Shown here piece by piece: positions 25,969 to 33,842 of a stretch of DNA of 34,142 bases. The notes under the pieces were generated by a model, which had not been told where the DNA came from, did no database searches, and saw only the letters and a list, made by a program, of their open reading frames with translations. Position 1 is the stretch's first letter. Each line of letters begins with the position of its first letter. Position numbers and translations under genes: made by a program. Source of the stretch: Balneolaceae bacterium (lineage in GTDB: Bacteria; Bacteroidota; Rhodothermia; Balneolales; Balneolaceae); NCBI GenBank assembly GCA_020832285.1, contig JAFIFB010000013.1:1-34142 (forward strand), given 5' to 3'.

Positions 25969-26045
25969 AGTCATCTGACGAGTTTTCCGAAAAATAAACA
26001 CGTTACGATAATTGGAATGATCATGGACCGACTCGTCTGATGACT
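25969..26045. repeat. 77-bp palindromic element, copy 2
   Basis: Arms AGTCATCTGACGAGT (25969-25983) and ACTCGTCTGATGACT (26031-26045) pair at 14 of 15 positions around a 47-base centre that again holds ACGATAATTGG. It lies in the roughly 390-base gene-free gap between the rhlE hairpin and the beta-barrel gene, same orientation as copy 1. Short open frames across it are not genes. Nothing else was seen in this gap. Confidence 0.8.
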
Positions 26046-26245
26046 CTCCCGGCCTGTACACTAACTCAACTACAAAACCATGAAAATCGACCAAATCGGA
26101 TTTATTTGGATAATGAAATGAGCAACTCATTAGGGTTATCATTAAGGCAAACCCGGTCTTACTTTTTTTCCGGATTGAAGTTAGAATCGTTTGTATTGAT
26201 CCTCGTATTTTAGCTATTTGTTAGTTAGTGATGAGAAATATTATT

Positions 26246-26818
26246 TTAGAAATAATAGGCTAAACCGATAAGAAATCTGCCCGATGTTGCATTCTCATCA
26301 ATATCAATTGCCACAGAACCGATTTTAAATTCAGATATATTTATAAACGCGTGCGTGTAATTTATATCCAGCGCCAGTTTTTCGCTTAAGAATATTAATG
26401 ATCCTCCGCCAAGGCCAAATCCTGCTCCAGATCTTTCGATCAAATCATCCTGAACGGAAAAACCTAATACTGAAGCTCTTAAGAATGGCCTGAATCTATC
26501 TTCAGTAGTTCTAAATGTTCCCTGAACACCTAAATCAAAATGAGTTAATATATAACTATTACCCATATCAGATTCGAGGTTTGCAACATCAAGAGCGGTA
26601 AATAATCCAAAATTTGTGTTGAAGTTGTATCCAATCTTCAGGCCAACTCCAAAACCTGATTCTGAGTCAAAATCCGGACTATCTATAGACCATATTTTTC
26701 CAAGTAAAGAGGCGTTAATGAAAAATCCTTCATTATCATATACAGGTGGGTTCGTACTCTGCGCTTGCAATTGACTTGCTGTAAAGAGTAGTGTAATAGA
26801 AAGCAGTAGTGTTTTCAT
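26246..26818 (-). CDS. Outer-membrane beta-barrel protein, 190 aa
   Basis: Signal peptide MKTLLLSITLLFTASQLQAQ, cleaved near residue 20. The remainder alternates in short amphipathic strands (GFGVGLKIGYNFNTNFGLF, ILTHFDLGVQGTF, GFGLGGGSLIFLSEKLALDI) and ends GLAYYF with the C-terminal aromatic typical for barrel insertion. Size and spacing fit an eight-stranded OmpA/OmpX-like barrel. Function is unknown; such proteins are usually annotated as outer membrane beta-barrel protein. It is monocistronic, with repeats on its downstream side. Confidence 0.85.
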   Translation of the reverse strand: MKTLLLSITLLFTASQLQAQSTNPPVYDNEGFFINASLLGKIWSIDSPDFDSESGFGVGLKIGYNFNTNFGLFTALDVANLESDMGNSYILTHFDLGVQGTFRTTEDRFRPFLRASVLGFSVQDDLIERSGAGFGLGGGSLIFLSEKLALDINYTHAFINISEFKIGSVAIDIDENATSGRFLIGLAYYF

Positions 26819-27426
26819 GTATTGTAACTTTTGTTTCAGGTTAGATAAGGAAAGTTACAACCACGGTTTAACCGGCTTTCCATTACGGCGCTAATTTGCT
26901 AAAAGTCCGGTTTAAGTGCAACAGAGTTTGAATAGTAACAAAATTAGTCAATTGCACTTGATTCTTAGTTAAGGGTAAGACTTGGTTATGGATCTGGCTT
27001 CGCCTTTTTCTGCCCTAACTCAAGTTCCGAAAAATTGTGATGTAGTGGTTACAAAATTAGCTTCATTTAAAAGTGATAGAAATATTTAATGCCATAACTT
27101 ATCATCTGCAAAAATTGGTTTTGCTGGTCATTGTTCCTTTACTGCTTTTAAAAACAGTAGACCTTTGATAAAATGAATGGCGTTCATTTTTCATGGGAAA
27201 AACCAGCCCCTTCTATTGTGCCATATGGTATGATGTGTTTTATTAGAAGAAACGGTTTTTTCGACAGCCCCCCAGTATCACACAGTGATTCCGAGGGGTA
27301 AAACCAGGCGGGTAGGAATGGAAGGAAGAACAGGAAGCTTGACCTGTTTTAAAATAATGGATGTAGCACTACAAAGCGTTGTTTAAAGATAACAGAGGTT
27401 GATTTTTAGATTTTTCGGAATTTGAG
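26819..27426. other. 608-bp intergenic region, no gene seen
   Basis: Contains the upstream region of the beta-barrel gene. A perfect 8-bp inverted repeat AAAATGAA (27170-27177)/TTCATTTT (27183-27190) and a stem CTGCTTTT/AAAACAG near 27142-27157 are present. No coding or repeat family was recognised. Confidence 0.5.
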
Positions 27427-27651
27427 CTAACCGCTACCTGTATCCCAACCGTTTGCATCCATCTTCGGTACAATTAGACTGCCTTCGCCCTTCTCGTCGC
27501 CAGCCCGGGAACCCGGTTTTTCCACGAAATCCCACATTGCAGCAACATCTGTATATTTCTGAAGTCGATAATCGGATGATGTATCGTCAGGCACGAGATT
27601 TAACAAGCTGCTATTCTCCCAAAGGACAATTGACTGTCGAGGTTTCCGACA
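27427..27651 (-). pseudogene. Open in-frame continuation after the tricorn-like gene stop
   Basis: Reading on past the TGA at 27652-27654 in the same frame gives 74 further codons without a stop, ending TAG at 27427-27429. The translation is protein-like (for example YTDVAAMWDFVEKPGSRAG and IVPKMDANGWDTGSG) and has ordinary composition, but I do not recognise it. It may be a remnant of another gene, a stop-codon read-through tail, or chance. The tricorn-like family normally ends near the TGA. Confidence 0.3.
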
Positions 27652-30600
27652 TCACTGATCCATCTCAAACCGATCCGGACGTTTCCAGCGTACCGGTGGG
27701 TCAGGTTCTGATTGCATTTCTACCGGGGAAAGCTCAAGCAGGCGCAACGCTTCCTCTACCGACGCCTCGAGCTGGGGATCGTTACCCCTTAACACCTCAG
27801 CCGGATGCTGCAACACTTCAATATCGGGTGCCACTCCTTCTCCCTCAACGGCCCATTCACCATCGGTATCAAAAAAGCCGCCTCGAGGGGCCACCATCCG
27901 CCCGCCGTCGATAAATAGCGGAGTATCCCAGGTGCCTACAAGGCCTCCCCATGTTCGCTGACCAATAAGCGGACCGATCTCCATCTTGCGAAACATATAG
28001 GGAAGGAGATCACCGCCGGAGCCTGCATTCTGATTGATGATCATTACCTTAGGCCCCCAGATACCGGCCATTGGAGTGGTAAACGGTTTACGATCGCCCG
28101 CCCGGCTGTTAAAGTATCCGTGAAGCTGCCGCGCCATGATGTCCACCATATAGTCGGCCGCAGAACCACCACCATTATTTCGTTCATCGATGACGGCCCC
28201 CTGCCGGTCTTGCTGAGAAAAATAGTAGCGGTTGAAATATTCATATCCAACCTCTGCGGTATTTGGTACATACACATAGGCCAGTTTTCCGTCCGACATC
28301 TCATCCACCGCCTTCCGGTTCGACTCAATCCAGTTTCTCATCCGCAAACCAAACTCATTATTGACCGGAACCACGGTCACTCTTCTTGAACCTTCAAGTT
28401 CAGGTGAGCTATTCACACGGATCTCCACCTGACGCCCGGACGTCGATTCGAAATGCTCATAAAGGTTCATATCGGCCGTTAATTCCCGTCCATTCACTTC
28501 CAGCAGGTAATCCCCCTCGTTTACGTTGATTCCGGGGCCCGAAAGCGGGGCGGTAAGGCCGGGGTTCCAGTTTTCGCCGGTGTAGATCTTCTTGATGCGG
28601 AAGCGATTATTTTCAATTTCGTAATCGGCACCAAGCAAACCTCCCGGAACAGTATCGATATCGGGCATATCTCCGCCATACACGTAGGAGTGGCCCACAG
28701 ACACTTCACCTCCCATAATCTCCACAATGTAGTTCAGGTCGGTTCGATGCCGTACGTGATCAACCCACGGCCGGTACCATTCATGAATTTTGTCCCATGG
28801 TGCTCCGTGGACATTGTCGACATAAAGGAAATCGCGCTGAAACCGCCACCCTTCCTTAAAGATCTGCTCATACTCCTCCCTGGGATTTACCCTGATCGAA
28901 ATATCATCCGTTCCAATACTGCCGTCACCCGGGCTTACGGCTCCGCCGGTTGTGCTTACGATTCCCCAGGTTGATCCGCTTCGGTACAGAAGATTTTGAC
29001 GGTCATGACTTACCTCGGCTTCGTTCAGGTTCTCCAGAAATTCGATCGACTCTCTGTCGGAGAGGCTGTAGCGATGGAGTACCGCGGGCCGGTTTTCGCG
29101 GGATTCCGCATAGAAGATATGCCCTTCTGGCCCCGCAACCGTGTAGGTATAATTTCTTATGGGAACGTCAATTGCGACCTTTCGCTGATCGATCCCATCC
29201 ATGTCGATCCGTACCTCAACTTCGTCGTTCGATTCATCGCCATTCTCATCTTCTCCCGCAGATTCATCGTCACTTTTGGGTAGCAGCGGAGAGGGTTCAT
29301 CATCAGCCAGAACAATCATGTAAAGGCCACGGGTGACGGGCATATTGTAGCTGCTCATATCCAGCCAGCCGGTGTTCAGCCCAAAATCGGTACTTGCCAG
29401 GAAGTAGAGATACTTTCCGCTCTCATCCCACTGCGGATCGATCACATCCGCCAGGCCATCGGTAAGCTGATAATTTTCACCCGATTCGATACTGTGCACA
29501 AACAGTGCCTTAAACTGATTATCGAGCAGGCGAGCGTAGGTGATCCAGCGGCTGTCGGGCGACCAAACCGGATTCATGGTACGATTGGGATGTGCAAAGC
29601 GATCGGTCTCAACATGGGTCAGGCCGCCACTTTCAAGATCGATATACCAGAGATTGTAGTCAGTGTCGGTAAAGGCGATATATCTACCGTCAGGAGACCA
29701 GTCGGGACGGAAATAGAATTTATCATTCAGCACATAGCTCCTTGGCTCTTCTGTACCGAACTGATCGCTTACATGAAGCTGGTATTCACCTGATTCATCT
29801 GAAAACCAGGCGATTTGTGTGCCGTCTGGCGACCAGACCGGCGAGCGCTCTGCTGCGAGTGAAGTATTTGTGAGATTACGCCAGTTTCCGTGCTCCTTTG
29901 GCACAGTGATGATTTCTCCGCGGTGTTCAAAGATAGCTCGCTGCCCCGTGGGTGATAGCCGGGCATTGGTCAATTGTGTGGGTGATACGTCGGTGTATCG
30001 CGACCGTGCCCAGTTCAGATCTCCGCGCGCATAGATCTCAAGCTGAGTCGTCTCTTTGGTTCGCGGATCGAGCTGATGGAGATACCCGCCCTGCTCATAT
30101 ACCAGGATATCATCGGCCGCAGATAGATTTTTCACGTCAAACTGCGCATGAAATGTTAGCTGATCTTCCTCGCCGGTATAAGGATTGTAGGACCAGACAT
30201 TGTTGGCATAGTCACGCTCGGAGAGATAGTAGATTGTATCACCAATCCAGACGGGTGAGGTGTGCCGCTCACGATCTGTGCGCGGAGTTTGATGAAATTC
30301 TTCGGTTTCCATATTAAATATCCAGATCGGCTGGGCCTGGCCACCCCGGTAGTTCCTCCATTCGGAATCCCAAAACGGAAATGGCTGATAGGCAACTTTA
30401 GATCCGTCGGGTGAGATCGATCCGGTATTGGCAAACGGCAGGGAGAGAGCCTCAGGAGTGCCGCCATCAACGGAGACACTGAAAAATTTGGTGTTGGCCG
30501 TCGGATAGCCTTCGCGCCCTGACCGGAACACAACCCGTTCACCATCCGGTGTCCAGTCCTGTACAATATCGGGCCCGGGGTGCCAGGTGAGCCGCATCGG

Positions 30601-30891
30601 TTCTCCGCCAATAACCGGTACGATATAGACATCGGTGTTGCCGTCGTACTGACCGGAAAAGGCAACCCATTCGCCATCGGGCGAGATACGCGGATTCACT
30701 TCAGCCCCCTCAGCCGAAGTTAAACGGCGAGCTTCGCCCCCGCCGCGTTCTACCACCCATAGGTCATTGGCATGAACAAAAACGATATGGGTATCACTGA
30801 CGGACGGATCCCGCAGCAGCATAGTACCCTGGGAAAAAAGCGGAACGGTGATCCAGAAAATAAGGAAGATTGTAAGCGAATATTTTTTCAT
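27652..30891 (-). CDS. Tricorn-like protease (beta-propellers, PDZ, S41 core)
   Basis: The start MKKYSLTIFLIFWITVPLFS at 30891 gives a clean signal peptide and is preferred over an ATG 39 bases upstream, leaving 1079 residues. The N-terminal half has repeated WD40/TolB-like blades (ISPDGEWVAFSG, WTPDGERVVFRSG, WSPDGTQIAWFSDE). After an acidic linker (about residues 545-570 of the long form) come a PDZ domain (GDYLLEVNGRELT) and the peptidase core with DERNNGGGSAADY and NQNAGSGGD, the nucleophile Ser about residue 971 of the long form. Unlike archaeal tricorn it is exported, so it probably degrades peptides in the periplasm. It is monocistronic. Confidence 0.92.
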   Translation of the reverse strand: MKKYSLTIFLIFWITVPLFSQGTMLLRDPSVSDTHIVFVHANDLWVVERGGGEARRLTSAEGAEVNPRISPDGEWVAFSGQYDGNTDVYIVPVIGGEPMRLTWHPGPDIVQDWTPDGERVVFRSGREGYPTANTKFFSVSVDGGTPEALSLPFANTGSISPDGSKVAYQPFPFWDSEWRNYRGGQAQPIWIFNMETEEFHQTPRTDRERHTSPVWIGDTIYYLSERDYANNVWSYNPYTGEEDQLTFHAQFDVKNLSAADDILVYEQGGYLHQLDPRTKETTQLEIYARGDLNWARSRYTDVSPTQLTNARLSPTGQRAIFEHRGEIITVPKEHGNWRNLTNTSLAAERSPVWSPDGTQIAWFSDESGEYQLHVSDQFGTEEPRSYVLNDKFYFRPDWSPDGRYIAFTDTDYNLWYIDLESGGLTHVETDRFAHPNRTMNPVWSPDSRWITYARLLDNQFKALFVHSIESGENYQLTDGLADVIDPQWDESGKYLYFLASTDFGLNTGWLDMSSYNMPVTRGLYMIVLADDEPSPLLPKSDDESAGEDENGDESNDEVEVRIDMDGIDQRKVAIDVPIRNYTYTVAGPEGHIFYAESRENRPAVLHRYSLSDRESIEFLENLNEAEVSHDRQNLLYRSGSTWGIVSTTGGAVSPGDGSIGTDDISIRVNPREEYEQIFKEGWRFQRDFLYVDNVHGAPWDKIHEWYRPWVDHVRHRTDLNYIVEIMGGEVSVGHSYVYGGDMPDIDTVPGGLLGADYEIENNRFRIKKIYTGENWNPGLTAPLSGPGINVNEGDYLLEVNGRELTADMNLYEHFESTSGRQVEIRVNSSPELEGSRRVTVVPVNNEFGLRMRNWIESNRKAVDEMSDGKLAYVYVPNTAEVGYEYFNRYYFSQQDRQGAVIDERNNGGGSAADYMVDIMARQLHGYFNSRAGDRKPFTTPMAGIWGPKVMIINQNAGSGGDLLPYMFRKMEIGPLIGQRTWGGLVGTWDTPLFIDGGRMVAPRGGFFDTDGEWAVEGEGVAPDIEVLQHPAEVLRGNDPQLEASVEEALRLLELSPVEMQSEPDPPVRWKRPDRFEMDQ

Positions 30892-31069
30892 AGAACCCAG
30901 ACTGGTTGATGGTGATTTTAGAATCGACAAGATATTACTAAATAGAGCCCAGATCTTAAAATGGAAGAGTATGGAAATCGGCTTATAATATACTCATCCA
31001 GCTTCGCCATAGTTCAAGGAAAAATCGTATGGAAACCGTGCTATTGTTAAAGCTTAAAATCCCGATAGA

Positions 31070-31135
31070 GACCTGACAGGTTTTGCCCGGTATTTCAGAC
31101 TTAATTAACAAGCTATATTTAAGGTGTCAGGTCTT
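31070..31135. repeat. 10-bp inverted repeat AGACCTGACA / TGTCAGGTCT
   Basis: AGACCTGACA (31070-31079) and TGTCAGGTCT (31126-31135) are perfect inverted arms around 46 AT-rich bases. From memory, palindromes built on ACCTGACAGGT/ACCTGTCAGGT are frequent between genes in Bacteroidota; this may be a split or expanded example. That comparison is unverified. Confidence 0.55.
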
Positions 31136-31234
31136 TATCCGACAAATGAGAGTTGACTTAACACTACATGCGCCCGCCAGAATTTACCTGCAAAAATCGA
31201 TGAATCCCCTGTATTGTCATTTATTTTCGGAGTC

Positions 31235-31263
31235 TCGATCCGCCACAAACAGGTTCTTCGGTT
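31235..31263. repeat. Dispersed 29-bp repeat, copy B
   Basis: TCGATCCGCCACAAACA followed by GGTTCTTCGGTT, two mismatches against copy A at 5977-6005. It sits 68 bases upstream of the HigB-like start. Confidence 0.6.
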
Positions 31264-31331
31264 CAATAGAAGCAAGTTAAATACCCGTCTGTGCTATTGT
31301 TTAATTATGCCAAATTCGACATATTAAAGTT

Positions 31332-31661
31332 GTGTCTGATAATGATAAACCATTGGTTTGGATTCAGGGAGAAGTAAAGTCTCCGCCTTTCTCGGCAGAT
31401 GCCATAATAAAAGCTGGCTTTCTGTTAAGAAGGCTTCAAAAAGGAGATATGATACAAATGCCGGATTCCAGGCCAATGCCATCGATTGGAAAGAACTGTC
31501 ATGAACTACGCGTTAACGACAAAAATAAAACGTGGCGCATTATCTATTTCATCGATGATGATGCCATTGTCATTTTGGAGGTATTTGCGAAAAAAACACA
31601 AAAGACGTCGCAGGAAGTCATTGATGTCTGCAAAAAGCGTCTGACTCGTTACAAACAGTAG
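31332..31661 (+). CDS. HigB/Gp49-like toxin of the RelE/ParE fold
   Basis: 109 residues from a GTG start at 31332. The pattern CHELRVNDKNKTWRIIYFID, then AIVILEVFAKKTQKT, is typical of the phage-derived Gp49-like (HigB) family, with the Lys-rich C-terminal helix. Members are mRNA interferases acting at the ribosome. It precedes an XRE antitoxin by 18 bases on the same strand, the usual HigBA order of toxin first. The upstream region consists of repeats, as expected for a mobile module. Confidence 0.87.
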   Translation: MSDNDKPLVWIQGEVKSPPFSADAIIKAGFLLRRLQKGDMIQMPDSRPMPSIGKNCHELRVNDKNKTWRIIYFIDDDAIVILEVFAKKTQKTSQEVIDVCKKRLTRYKQ

Positions 31662-31679
31662 TAAAGGATAGGAAATATC

Positions 31680-32006
31680 ATGGATAAGAAAAGAAAACAA
31701 CAACTGGAAGAAAAAGGATTTCGGGTTGGTTCTGCTGCTGATTTTTTGGAACTCTCGCCGGAAGAAGAGGCCTACATTGACATTCGTCTGGATATCAGTA
31801 ATATGGTAAAAAGCCAACGTGCAAAAAGAGGATGGACCCAGGAGCAGCTTGCCCGTGCGATTGGCTCAAGTCAGTCGCGAATTGCCAAACTTGAAGGTGG
31901 TGACCCCGGCATTTCACTGGATCTTATGATCAAAGCACTTCTGCGGCTTGGGACATCTAAAAAACAGATAGGTAAACTTTTAGAAGGAGAGTTGGAAGCA
32001 GCTTGA
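31680..32006 (+). CDS. HigA-like XRE antitoxin
   Basis: 108 residues. The HTH_XRE domain lies about residues 43-97: VKSQRAKRGWTQEQLARAIG and SSQSRIAKLEGGDPGISLDL. The N-terminal 40 residues (with SAADFLELSPEEEAYIDIRL) match the segment that wraps the toxin in Gp49/XRE pairs. It should neutralise the HigB-like protein and repress the operon. A GAAATATC stretch separates the genes, with the weak purine-rich site AAAGGATAGG before the start. Confidence 0.9.
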   Translation: MDKKRKQQLEEKGFRVGSAADFLELSPEEEAYIDIRLDISNMVKSQRAKRGWTQEQLARAIGSSQSRIAKLEGGDPGISLDLMIKALLRLGTSKKQIGKLLEGELEAA

Positions 32007-32019
32007 ATCTTAGGGTACT

Positions 32020-32057
32020 TAACGGTTTGGCAAATAAGCGGTCATGCCGAATTATAA
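32020..32057. repeat. Palindromic site A between modules
   Basis: TAACGGTTTGGC at 32020-32031 begins 13 bases after the HigA-like stop. TTTGGCA (32026-32032) pairs with TGCCGAA (32045-32051) with one G-T, and TTAA/TTATAA extends it. The 12-mer recurs identically at site B (32954) and with two changes at site C (33647). Confidence 0.5.
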
Positions 32058-32101
32058 GATTAAAACAATTTAAAAGAGGAGTGCGTAATTACAAACTCAT
32101 C

Positions 32102-32157
32102 ACATCAAAATAGCAAGTTCGAGGCATGTCCGCCTTGATGCGGTTGTTATTTGATGT
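32102..32157. repeat. Imperfect palindrome downstream of the minus-strand module
   Basis: ACATCAAAATAGCAA (32102-32116) pairs with TTGTTATTTGATGT (32144-32157) with one mismatch and one unpaired base, and CCGC (32130-32133) pairs with GCGG (32140-32143). It lies 16 bases beyond the stop of the 32174-32356 gene. A long stem with an unpaired base is typical of folded attC sites, but the core boxes are not clearly canonical. Confidence 0.45.
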
Positions 32158-32173
32158 AGCAGAAGGGGTGCTA

Positions 32174-32356
32174 CTATGCCGGCTGTTTAGATTTGGAAAC
32201 TTTTTTAATTTTCTCTTTTATTTTCGATCGCTTCTTTTCACCAAGATCGGACTTCTGCTTTTCCATCAGTTTCCTGAATTCTTTCAACTCTTCATCAGAC
32301 CAGGGTTCTGACTTAACAACGAAATCGATTCCTTTGGGTTCTTTTACAATAGCCAT
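32174..32356 (-). CDS. Small charged protein, 60 aa, partner of the frameshifted gene
   Basis: It begins MAIVKEPKGIDFVVKSEPWS, then a helix SDEELKEFRKLMEKQK and a highly basic tail (KKRSKIKEKIKKVSKSKQ). It starts 6 bases after the stop of the frameshifted gene, so the two are translated together. I recall this short EPKG-x-DFV family beside genes like that neighbour in Bacteroidota genomes; this is memory, not a search. A toxin-antitoxin-like relation is possible. Function unknown. Confidence 0.6.
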   Translation of the reverse strand: MAIVKEPKGIDFVVKSEPWSDEELKEFRKLMEKQKSDLGEKKRSKIKEKIKKVSKSKQPA

Positions 32357-32362
32357 GGTGAT

Positions 32363-32879
32363 TTATTCCTGAAAGTATTTTTGAACGAGCTTGAATGCAT
32401 TAACGGTATCAATAAACATTCGTTGTCCTTTGAAATGCGTAGCACCAAGTTTTTTCTTGTAATGTTCAATTAACGCAGACTTTGAATCAAAGGCAACATA
32501 TCCTTCATATCCCTTCTCAAATGACAATTTACAAGCAAAGGCGAAAAAGTTTCCAGCTACACCAAAATACATTTTGTTAGTGCCTTTATTGAAATTTGCA
32601 CTTTCTACAAGATGGATAAAAATATGATCGGACTTGTCTTCCAGAGACAACAAGCCATGAATGATTTTAGGATTATTGACAGTAGTCAATTTAAACACTT
32701 CCCGATCTGCCAAATTCAGCTCTGCTTCCCAATCGAATAGCCATTCTGCGGAGATTGATAACTTTTTTATCTGCCTTACGAAGTTGAACTACTTGCGTAT
32801 CGAAAACCTCACCCGTAACACTGATTTCGATAGAGTTGGTTAGCCGATCAATTTCAATATCAATCTCTTTTTTTGCCAT
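32363..32879 (-). pseudogene. Frameshifted gene, two fragments of one protein
   Basis: Two overlapping frames form one protein of about 170 residues. The upstream frame (32879-32691) gives MAKKEIDIEIDRLTNSIEIS and on to KADKK; the downstream frame (from about 32768 to 32363) continues ISAEWLFDWEAELNLADREVFKLTT and ends FKLVQKYFQE. The upstream frame turns into unrelated residues after KKV, while the W-LFDW segment in the other frame fits this hypothetical family as I remember it. The join falls at a run of six A's on the coding strand (32763-32768); dropping one A restores the frame. Real mutation, sequencing error or programmed shifting are all possible. The C-terminal half resembles GNAT-type folds weakly. 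Confidence 0.7.
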
Positions 32880-32952
32880 GTTAGAAAATACAGATATCTG
32901 AGAAAATATTTTGACCGATATCTATGCTTTTGAAGAGAATTGGTTTAGACAA

Positions 32953-32987
32953 ATAACGGTTTGGCGGTTGTACGAACCGCTGGTTAT
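32953..32987. repeat. Palindromic site B between modules
   Basis: ATAAC (32953-32957) pairs with GTTAT (32983-32987) and GCGGTT (32964-32969) pairs with AACCGC (32975-32980). It includes TAACGGTTTGGC (32954-32965), identical to site A. It lies 27 bases beyond the YafQ-like gene stop. GTTATGCTG at its right end is the inverse of CAGCATAAC at site C, so the pair brackets the DinJ/YafQ genes. Confidence 0.55.
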
Positions 32988-33014
32988 GCTGACGATCTGC
33001 CTTTATTTAACTTG

Positions 33015-33284
33015 TTACCCAAATAAATCTGAATGAGTACCTGTTCGAATCAGGATAAGCTCGTCAACGTGATCTTCATAAATAAGTAGCCAGTCCGGTT
33101 CTATGTGACATTCTCGAGTCCCCACATAATTTCCTATTAATTTGTGATCCCGAAATTTTTCATCCAACGGTTCACCATGAGCCAACTGTTGAATAACCTG
33201 TTTGAAAACGTCAAATGATTTTCCACGCTTCTTCATTTTTTTGACGTCTTTTTTGAATCTGTTTGTGCGGGAAATCTTTTTCAT
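33015..33284 (-). CDS. YafQ-type mRNA interferase toxin
   Basis: 89 residues, normal length. The catalytic pattern is complete relative to E. coli YafQ with an offset of three: His47 in RDHKL, His60 and Asp64 in CHIEPDW, Trp65, and His84 in GTHSDLFG. Such toxins cut mRNA at the ribosome during translation. It overlaps the last base of the antitoxin gene upstream, the standard operon order, so the module looks intact. Confidence 0.9.
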   Translation of the reverse strand: MKKISRTNRFKKDVKKMKKRGKSFDVFKQVIQQLAHGEPLDEKFRDHKLIGNYVGTRECHIEPDWLLIYEDHVDELILIRTGTHSDLFG

Positions 33285-33547
33285 CAGATATCCAGATCTT
33301 CAAATAACTCCTCAGTGGTTTCAAATTCTTTCACTTTTTGACCTGATTTGGCCTCGACAATAGCTTGGTGTGTTTTTTCATTGGGAATCTTCATTTCAAA
33401 TGGAAGGCCACGCTGAAGTTTCACCTGCTTAAAAAAAATTCGTATCGCTTCTGTTGTGTTCAGTCCAAGCTGCTCAAGGATACGTTCCGTCTCTTTCTTA
33501 AGTCCCGGTTCCATACGAGCTCGAACTGTTGCAGTTTTCTTAGTCAT
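33284..33547 (-). CDS. DinJ/RelB-type antitoxin
   Basis: 87 residues. The N-terminal ribbon-helix-helix region reads TATVRARMEPGLKKETERIL, then LGLNTTEAIRIFFKQV, typical for RelB/DinJ, followed by a toxin-wrapping C-terminal half with LPFEMKIPNEKT. It should form a dimer that represses its own promoter and blocks the YafQ-like toxin encoded immediately downstream. The upstream site C lies 100 bases before the start. Confidence 0.9.
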   Translation of the reverse strand: MTKKTATVRARMEPGLKKETERILEQLGLNTTEAIRIFFKQVKLQRGLPFEMKIPNEKTHQAIVEAKSGQKVKEFETTEELFEDLDI

Positions 33548-33646
33548 AACAATGGATTTGATTAAACCTGATACTAATGTAGCTTATATGTGCTACAAAT
33601 ACAAGGATAAAATATGCTGTTTGGTACAAATCCTAAATAGACAGCA

Positions 33647-33731
33647 TAACGGTTCAGCGTTTAAGCGGCTGATCTGGTAATGTACTACAAGCAACCCATT
33701 GTTTCCAGTCCGCTTGAAACGCTTGTTGAAC
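33647..33731. repeat. attC-like palindromic site C next to the recombinase
   Basis: Begins TAACGGTTCAGC. GTTCAGCGTTTAAGCGG (33652-33668) pairs along its whole length with 33710-33731 (CCGCTTGAAACGCTTGTTGAAC) except for unpaired segments of one and four bases, around a 41-base loop. GTTGAAC at 33725-33731 fits the integron R-prime core GTTRRRY. The layout, a long imperfect stem with extrahelical bases and about 85 bases in all, resembles an attC site. A second short palindrome GCCGCT-A-AGCGGC follows at 33735-33747. Confidence 0.5.
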
Positions 33732-33830
33732 TAAGCCGCTAAGCGGCAGGTTGCTATCGGATTCAGAATGTCGTGAAAAATTTATCGGTGGGTCATACTA
33801 TACCTCCTCAGATATTAACCCAAAATTAAC

Positions 33831-33836
33831 AGGAGA
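33831..33836 (+). promoter_or_regulatory. Strong Shine-Dalgarno site of the recombinase gene
   Basis: AGGAGA six bases before ATG at 33843. It is stronger than ribosome sites in the rest of the window, in line with a gene acquired from elsewhere. Confidence 0.6.
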
Positions 33837-33842
33837 TATACT

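Larger units (their letters stand above)
30931..31331. other. 400-bp intergenic region made largely of repeats
   Basis: No gene. An 11-bp direct repeat GTGCTATTGTT (31039-31049 and 31291-31301) brackets a 10-bp perfect inverted repeat (31070-31135) and copy B of the dispersed 29-bp repeat. It marks the boundary between the tricorn-like gene and the plus-strand toxin pair. Confidence 0.5.

Noticed and set aside
27504-27521. CCGGGAACCCGG followed by T-run as a plus-strand terminator
   Set aside because: The loop would be only two bases and no plus-strand gene ends there.
27453-27914. 153-codon plus-strand frame antisense to the tricorn-like gene end
   Set aside because: It overlaps the protease coding region and its translation is Pro/Arg-rich, as expected for an antisense shadow.
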